A stretch of DNA of 37,620 nt from assembly GCA_937901445.1 (NCBI GenBank), contig CALDHY010000033.1:1-37620 (forward strand), in the 5' to 3' direction. Of the stretch, positions 32,770 to 37,620 are shown one piece after another. Both the position numbers and the translations under genes were made by a program. How positions within the stretch are numbered: position 1 is the stretch's first letter; each line of letters begins with the position of its first letter. Source of the stretch: an uncultured Selenomonadales bacterium (GTDB taxonomy: Bacteria; Bacillota; Negativicutes; Selenomonadales; Selenomonadaceae). The notes below the pieces were generated by a model. That model was given only the letters and a program-made list of their open reading frames with translations. It made no database searches and was not told the DNA's origin.

Positions 32770-33489
32770 ATGCATATTGAAGCAAGAAATTTGGTAAAGG
32801 CGTTTAAAAAGCGCGTTGTTGTAAATAATGTTTCCTTGCGCGTCGAAAAGGGCGAAATTGTCGGCTTGCTCGGTCCGAACGGCGCGGGTAAAACAACTTC
32901 TTTCTATATGATTGTAGGATTGGAAAAACCGGACAGCGGCGAAATTTTTATTTCCGGCGTGAACATTTCAAATTTGCCAATGTACCGTCGCGCAGAATTG
33001 GGAATAAGCTATTTGACGCAGGAAGCGTCGATTTTTCGCAAGTTGACTGTCGAAGAAAATATTATGGCGATACTTGAAACGCTTGATATTTCCCGTGAAG
33101 TTGCCAAAACGCGGCTTGAAAATTTGATAAAAGAATTTAATATAGCGCACGTACGGGAACGCAAGGGTACTGAACTTTCAGGCGGCGAAAGGCGGCGCGT
33201 TGAAATTGCGCGGTGTTTAGCATTAGAGCCGCAATTTATTTTGTTGGATGAACCTTTTGCAGGCGTTGACCCTTTAGCCGTTGCAGATATTCAAACTATT
33301 ATAAAATATCTGCGCGAGCGCGGAATGGGAATTTTGATAACCGACCACAACGTAAGAGAGACTTTGAATATTGTTGACAGGGCGTATATTTTGAATGAAG
33401 GGAAAATTTTGCTTGAAGGTAAGGCAATGGAAATAGCCGAAAGTCCTATTGCCAAAAAGTTTTATCTCGGCGATAATTTCAAATTATAA
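32770..33489 (+). CDS. lptB: LPS export ABC transporter ATPase LptB
   Basis: LptB powers LPS extraction from the inner membrane with LptF/LptG. The 239-aa protein has Walker [18 protein letters not shown], signature [16 protein letters not shown], Walker [14 protein letters not shown] and the switch TDHNVRETL, the last typical of LptB. The frame is open from a GTG at 32758, but LptB proteins begin near the ATG at 32770. The ribosome-binding site is not obvious for either. Confidence 0.95.
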   Translation: MHIEARNLVKAFKKRVVVNNVSLRVEKGEIVGLLGPNGAGKTTSFYMIVGLEKPDSGEIFISGVNISNLPMYRRAELGISYLTQEASIFRKLTVEENIMAILETLDISREVAKTRLENLIKEFNIAHVRERKGTELSGGERRRVEIARCLALEPQFILLDEPFAGVDPLAVADIQTIIKYLRERGMGILITDHNVRETLNIVDRAYILNEGKILLEGKAMEIAESPIAKKFYLGDNFKL

Positions 33490-33501
33490 GGAGTGAAAAA
33501 A

Positions 33502-33693
33502 ATGCTTGTATTGGTACGCAGTGCGTTTGACGATAAAGAATTGGAACGCGCAATTCAGCAGGCTGTAGAAGTTGCAGAAACTGACGGTTACTACCTTGAC
33601 GATGTAAAATATTCAACCTGTTTTGATGTTACAAACGGTGAAATTTTACGCTCGGCGTTGTTAATGTTTGAAGAAGATGATGAAGAGTGGTAA
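33502..33693 (+). CDS. small acidic protein, possibly Cse60-like
   Basis: A 63-aa soluble protein with a beta-alpha-beta look (LVLVRSAFDDKELERAIQQAVE, then DVKYSTCF, then RSALLMFEEDDEEW). The pattern of a helix followed by a DxKYS strand and a final strand recalls the small Cse60 family of spore-formers, but the resemblance is by eye only. AAGGAG is 8 bases before the ATG; a GTG nine bases earlier overlaps it. It sits 12 bases after lptB and 19 before lptF, so it is part of the LPS operon. Confidence 0.65.
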   Translation: MLVLVRSAFDDKELERAIQQAVEVAETDGYYLDDVKYSTCFDVTNGEILRSALLMFEEDDEEW

Positions 33694-33712
33694 TTGATGG
33701 GAGCGGCTTTTT

Positions 33713-34807
33713 TTGCGAATTAGGATTTTAGATTTATATATTTTTCGTGAAGTCATAATGGCGGCGATTTTTGGAATTTGCGCGTTTTCTGCGGTTTTTA
33801 TCGGCTCCGGTACACTTTTTAAAATTGCAAGATTTATCACGGATTACGGCGCGTCAATTTCGTCTGTCATAAAAATTTTCGTTTACGGCTTGCCTTCAAT
33901 TATTATGTGGACTTTTCCAATGTCAATGTTGCTTGCCACGCTTTTAACATTCGGGCGACTTTCCGGCTCCAGCGAAATTACGGCTATGAAGTCTTGCGGA
34001 ATAAGTTTTGGCAGAATCGCCGCGCCTGCAATTATTTTAGGATTTATTTTTAGTATTTGTGCGATTTTGTTTAATGAACACGTTGTACCTTGGGCGAACA
34101 CCGCCTACAATAACGTTGTTTATTTTGAAATTCAAGGCAACACCGAATTAAAATCTCAAGATCATATCATTGTTAAAGAAATTCAAAATGATAAACTGCA
34201 ACGCCTTGTATACGCCCGTGAATACCGCGCAGGGGATGAAACACTACAGGGCGTCACAATGCAAGAATTTAATGACGACGGCAAATTAACGCACGTTGAA
34301 AACGCCGCCTTCGCCGAATGGAAAAATGACGTCTGGATTATGCACGAAGGTATAATTTACGATATTTCGGATAACGAACGTACACGCACAATGCGTTTTG
34401 AAACTCAAACACTGCCGGTTAAAGCAAGCCCGCGCCAAATTGTCCGCGAACAAAAACGCCCTGAAGAATTGACAATGAAAGAATTAAGGGCGCAAATTGA
34501 AATTATGAAAACGCAATACGCCGACACTGCAAAACTTGAAACTGAACTTTATCAAAGAATTACCGTGCCAATGGCAAGCTTGATTTTTGCATTAATAGGC
34601 GTGCCGCTCGGTCTTCAACCTACAAGAAACGCCTCGTCAATGGGCTTTGCCCTTAGCGTCATAATAATTTTTATTTACTATTCAATAATGACTCTTTCAA
34701 ACGCACTTGCACGCGGCGGGATTGTTGAGCCGTTTTACGCCGTGTGGATTCCTAATATTGTTGGTTTAATTTTCGGCTCCCTTTTGATTTACAGAGCATC
34801 AAGGTAA
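33713..34807 (+). CDS. LPS export permease, LptF/LptG (YjgP/YjgQ) family
   Basis: A 364-aa membrane protein with three N-terminal and three C-terminal transmembrane segments flanking a periplasmic beta-jellyroll (about 125-260), the typical LptF/LptG layout. Conserved features include the N-terminal ILDLYIFREVI and PMASLIFALIGVPLGL. Only one such permease gene is present in the window, as in many Negativicutes, so it may act as a homodimer or pair with one encoded elsewhere. TTG start with GGGAG 9 bases upstream. Confidence 0.92.
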   Translation: MRIRILDLYIFREVIMAAIFGICAFSAVFIGSGTLFKIARFITDYGASISSVIKIFVYGLPSIIMWTFPMSMLLATLLTFGRLSGSSEITAMKSCGISFGRIAAPAIILGFIFSICAILFNEHVVPWANTAYNNVVYFEIQGNTELKSQDHIIVKEIQNDKLQRLVYAREYRAGDETLQGVTMQEFNDDGKLTHVENAAFAEWKNDVWIMHEGIIYDISDNERTRTMRFETQTLPVKASPRQIVREQKRPEELTMKELRAQIEIMKTQYADTAKLETELYQRITVPMASLIFALIGVPLGLQPTRNASSMGFALSVIIIFIYYSIMTLSNALARGGIVEPFYAVWIPNIVGLIFGSLLIYRASR

Positions 34808-34810
34808 ATT

Positions 34811-36577
34811 ATGGACAATAAAAAAAATATTATCGACGATTTATACAAAAGTACATTCATAGTTTTTCTGATGTCAATGCTGGCAACGGCTATTGGAAAT
34901 GTCATTGACGGTATAATTATTGGAAATATGCTCGGTACAAATTCAATGGCGGCGTTCGGCTTTACTTCACCTTATCAAAAATTCACTGCGATTTTCCCAA
35001 ATATCCTTGCGCTGGGTATGCAAATTCTCTGCAGTCAAAATTTAGGTAAAGGCAAATTGGACGAAGCTAACGGGATTTTTTCGCTTGCGTTGAGTACCGC
35101 ACTTTCGCTGGCAGTGTTTTTCATTACCGTGACTTTTATTTTTCCGGCGCAAATTGCAAATATACTCGGTGCGGAGGAAAGTTTAGGCGTTATTCGCGCA
35201 GAAGCGATTGATTATTTTCAAGCTTTTTCTTTGGGACTTCCTGCGATTGCGGCAGTTGCACTTTTAAGCCCTATAATGCAACTTGACGGGGACAGACCAA
35301 GAGCGGTTACTGCCGTTACAATTTTAAGCGCGGCAAATGTTTTGGGCGATTTGATATGTATTTTTTATTTCGGCGGCACAATGTGGGGAATTGGAATTGC
35401 AACAACCGTAAGTTATTATTTGGCGGCAGGATTTTTAATTTTACACTTTTTCAAGCCTACCGCAAATTTTAAATTTAGTCCTGCGTATATACGAATTTCA
35501 AATTTGAAGGATATGCTTTTAATCGGTTCACCAAGTGCACTTGGGCGCGGCGCGTCAATGTTGCAGAGCGGCTTTTTAAATCACATTGCTTTAAGTGTCG
35601 GCGGCGGCGCGGGAGTTGCAGCGGTTGCAATTTTCAACAATATTTTTTCAATGATTGAAACTTTTCCAAAATCGCTGTCTTTGTCAATGCAGATAATTTC
35701 AGGAATTTTAATTGGTGAAGAAGATAAAAAATCTATTTCACGGCTGATAAAAATTGCAGTAAAATATTCAGTGGTAATTTCTTTGACAACGGCGGGAATT
35801 TTAATTTTTGCCGCGTCGCTAATTGCTGACGCTTATACTGCAGATGACAATCCTGTAGTTTTGGAAATGGTTGCAGACAGTGTAAAATGGATTGCATTCA
35901 GTTTAATTTTTATGTCGTTCAGTGAAATGCTACAATATTTTTATCAAGCTTGCGGCAGGTTTAAACTTGTAAATATTATGGCGTTTGCAAACAATGTACT
36001 TTTTGTTGTACCGTTTGTTTTAATTTTGACGCCGTATTTTCAAATGACAGGAATTTGGGCAGGATTTTTCTTGAGCAAACTTGCATTTTTATTGGCGATA
36101 ATTTTTGGCGTCTGGTATCATTACAAAAAAATTACTTTCAATCCTGAAGATATGCTAATTTTGCCAAAAGATTTTGATTCGCCGGAAAATCCCCGAATGA
36201 ATATGACTGTTAATTTTAGAGACGACGATTTAAGCATTTCTGAAGTTGTGGAAGTCTTTTTGGAAAAGCACAATATCAGCCGAAAAAAAACTAATTACGC
36301 GTCAATTTGCGTTGAGGAAATTGTGTATAATATTTTGGAGCACGGCTTTAACGACGGCAAAAAACATTCGATTGATATTCGAGTACTGATTAAAGGCGAA
36401 GAAATAACTTTAAGAATCCGTGATGATTGCCGCCCGTTCAATCCAAAAAAATGGCAGGAAATTTACAATGACGAAGATGTAACAAAACACATTGGAATAA
36501 GGCTCGTTGCAAAAATGGCAAAAGAAATTAAATATGTAAACGTGATGAATCTTAACAACTTGATTATAAAAATTTGA
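34811..36577 (+). CDS. MATE family exporter fused to a GHKL-type ATPase domain
   Basis: Residues 1-455 are a 12-helix MATE transporter (starting MSMLATAIGNVIDGIIIGNMLG; a second repeat after about 225), which normally exports drugs or metabolites using Na+ or H+. Residues 463-588 are an RsbW/SpoIIAB-like ATPase domain with N box EEIVYNILEHGF (503-514), a RDDCRPFNP segment and HIGIRLVAKMAKEI. MATE proteins are normally about 450 aa without this domain. The gene starts three bases after the lptF-type permease and is followed by the hydrolase gene, so it is in the LPS operon. The fused domain is the same type as on the ABC ATPase at 17382. Confidence 0.9.
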   Translation: MDNKKNIIDDLYKSTFIVFLMSMLATAIGNVIDGIIIGNMLGTNSMAAFGFTSPYQKFTAIFPNILALGMQILCSQNLGKGKLDEANGIFSLALSTALSLAVFFITVTFIFPAQIANILGAEESLGVIRAEAIDYFQAFSLGLPAIAAVALLSPIMQLDGDRPRAVTAVTILSAANVLGDLICIFYFGGTMWGIGIATTVSYYLAAGFLILHFFKPTANFKFSPAYIRISNLKDMLLIGSPSALGRGASMLQSGFLNHIALSVGGGAGVAAVAIFNNIFSMIETFPKSLSLSMQIISGILIGEEDKKSISRLIKIAVKYSVVISLTTAGILIFAASLIADAYTADDNPVVLEMVADSVKWIAFSLIFMSFSEMLQYFYQACGRFKLVNIMAFANNVLFVVPFVLILTPYFQMTGIWAGFFLSKLAFLLAIIFGVWYHYKKITFNPEDMLILPKDFDSPENPRMNMTVNFRDDDLSISEVVEVFLEKHNISRKKTNYASICVEEIVYNILEHGFNDGKKHSIDIRVLIKGEEITLRIRDDCRPFNPKKWQEIYNDEDVTKHIGIRLVAKMAKEIKYVNVMNLNNLIIKI

Positions 36578-36593
36578 AAAAGGAGCGTTGACA

Positions 36594-37481
36594 GTGTACT
36601 TTGAAAGTAAAGTTTTGAATGTCGAATTAAAGCGGGCGAAAATCCATTATATATCGGACGTTGTTTATTCGCAGGTTGAAACTTTTGAAAAGCCGGTACA
36701 ACTTTTGCAAATGGATTTATTGATTCCGGCTGTAAATAAAAAATTGCCGGCAGTAATTTTTGTAACGGGCGGCGGCTTTATTTCTGCGAATCGTGCAAGA
36801 ATGCCGCAACTTAGAATGTTTTTGGCTGAAAATAATTTTGTGGTTGGAAGTATAAATTATCGCACTGCGCCCAACAGTAAATTTCCCGCGCCTGTTGAAG
36901 ACTTAAAATCTGCGATAAGATTTTTGAAGGCGAACGCGGCAAAGTTTAACGTTGACGCCGAAAAAGTTTTTGTAATTGGAGACAGCGCGGGCGGTTATCT
37001 TACGGCGTTTGCGGCAATTACCAACGGCGATAAAATTTTCAACGTCGGCGCAAATTTAAATTACTCAAGTAAAATTTTGGCGGCGGTTGACTTGTACGGA
37101 ATTTCAGACCCTGCGCGAATAGCCGAAAATTTCCCTGCTGAAGTACAAGCGGCGTATAATTCGCCCGGCGCAATGGCGTCACTTTTTATAAACGGTATCG
37201 CAGGTTTTACGGGGGAAGGCGGCGTTTTGAAAAATCCTGAAGCCGAAAAAGCTAACCCTGTCAATTACATTACAAAAAATTCTGCGCCAATGCTTTTAAT
37301 GCACGGCACGGCAGATAACATTGTTTCGCCTGCGCAAACTGATTTACTTTTTCAAGCGTTGCGAAATGGCGGCGTTGAGGCTGAAAGGTACATTGTACCG
37401 AATGCTAATCACTCGGACGATTATTGGTCGCAGGAAGAAATTTTTAAAGTTATTATTGAATTTCTGAAGAAATATGTTTAA
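36594..37481 (+). CDS. alpha/beta hydrolase (esterase/lipase family)
   Basis: A 295-aa serine hydrolase without signal peptide. The nucleophile elbow is GDSAGGY, the acid is likely in HGTADNIVSP and the histidine in NANHSDDYW. The oxyanion-hole motif, normally HGGGF, is TGGGF. Resembles the carboxylesterase/BD-FAE group that acts on acetylated or feruloylated substrates; actual substrate unknown. I chose the GTG at 36594, 8 bases after AGGAG; a TTG at 36588 is only two bases from it. Last gene of the plus-strand run. Confidence 0.88.
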   Translation: MYFESKVLNVELKRAKIHYISDVVYSQVETFEKPVQLLQMDLLIPAVNKKLPAVIFVTGGGFISANRARMPQLRMFLAENNFVVGSINYRTAPNSKFPAPVEDLKSAIRFLKANAAKFNVDAEKVFVIGDSAGGYLTAFAAITNGDKIFNVGANLNYSSKILAAVDLYGISDPARIAENFPAEVQAAYNSPGAMASLFINGIAGFTGEGGVLKNPEAEKANPVNYITKNSAPMLLMHGTADNIVSPAQTDLLFQALRNGGVEAERYIVPNANHSDDYWSQEEIFKVIIEFLKKYV

Positions 37482-37497
37482 GTATTAATAAAAAGAT

Positions 37498-37611
37498 GTC
37501 GCCCGCCGCACTTCGTTTTTACCGGCAACGTTAAAATCTGTAAAACGTAGTAAAACGCGGTTTGAACTTTGAATTAATTTTTGTTTGACGCGAAAAACGC
37601 AGGCGGGCGAC
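37498..37611. repeat. long inverted repeat at the window edge
   Basis: GTCGCCCGCC (37498-37507) is perfectly complementary to GGCGGGCGAC (37602-37611), and inside it CGTTTTT (37514-37520) to AAAAACG (37593-37599), enclosing about 72 bases. The RNA could form a long hairpin 17 bases after the hydrolase gene. The inner loop has two AAAACG-type repeats and no open frame. It may be a repeat element or structured RNA continuing beyond the window. Confidence 0.7.
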
Positions 37612-37620
37612 GATTCTTTC

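Overview
The window reads as chromosomal DNA of a diderm Firmicute, most likely a member of the Negativicutes. The chaperone/protease block tig-clpP-clpX-lon has a Firmicutes look and many genes start with TTG behind a strong AGGAGG-type Shine-Dalgarno. Yet the right end carries a full Kdo/lipid A/LPS-export cluster (kdsB, kdsA, kdsD, kdsC, an lpxL-type acyltransferase, lptC, lptA, lptB, lptF), which only an outer-membrane organism needs. The genus cannot be fixed from sequence alone. The DNA is AT-rich and densely packed.

Layout. 1-803: two divergent cobalamin riboswitches, each with its own sigma-A-type promoter; the right one precedes a 113-aa gene of unknown function. 1292-7460: protein quality control (tig, clpP, a stand-alone tandem ClpX-type zinc-finger protein, a possible 33-aa ORF ending in a G9 tract, clpX, lon). 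7543-8036: a CRISPR array of five 35-bp repeats, no cas genes in the window, probably transcribed leftward from a leader beside nagA. 8045-13944 (minus): nagA, a double-domain CobT, an S-adenosylmethionine-decarboxylase-like protein that has lost its pyruvoyl serine, an exported unknown and a polysaccharide deacetylase. 14026: tRNA-Leu(UAG). 14181-19982 (minus): a polar amino-acid ABC transporter operon whose ATPase carries an extra C-terminal GHKL-type ATPase domain, continuing into an exported vWA protein, a GT41 (SPINDLY/OGT-like) glycosyltransferase and an SDR oxidoreductase. 20076-23206 (minus): Tat-exported DUF362 protein, two exported flavodoxins, a GNAT acetyltransferase and a DUF4298 protein. 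23314-26430 (minus): an unknown protein and a hybrid sensor kinase with a solute-binding-type sensor. 26811-37481 (plus): the LPS cluster, ending in a MATE exporter that also carries a C-terminal GHKL ATPase domain, and an alpha/beta hydrolase.

The most unusual pattern is a family of telomere-like heptamer arrays (consensus TARGGRN, up to eight units in perfect register) at the 3' ends of seven genes, always in the sense direction. In six of the seven the gene's TAA or TAG stop codon is the first three bases of a heptamer. Because 7 is not a multiple of 3, three or more units put stop codons in all three frames. In clpX, cobT and speD the repeat also encodes the last residues of the protein. 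Other candidates for something undescribed are the free tandem ClpX zinc-finger protein between clpP and clpX, two unrelated transporters sharing the same kind of C-terminal ATPase domain, the pseudo-enzyme SpeD, and the rearranged double CobT.

All assignments come from reading motifs and translations by eye; no database search was run.
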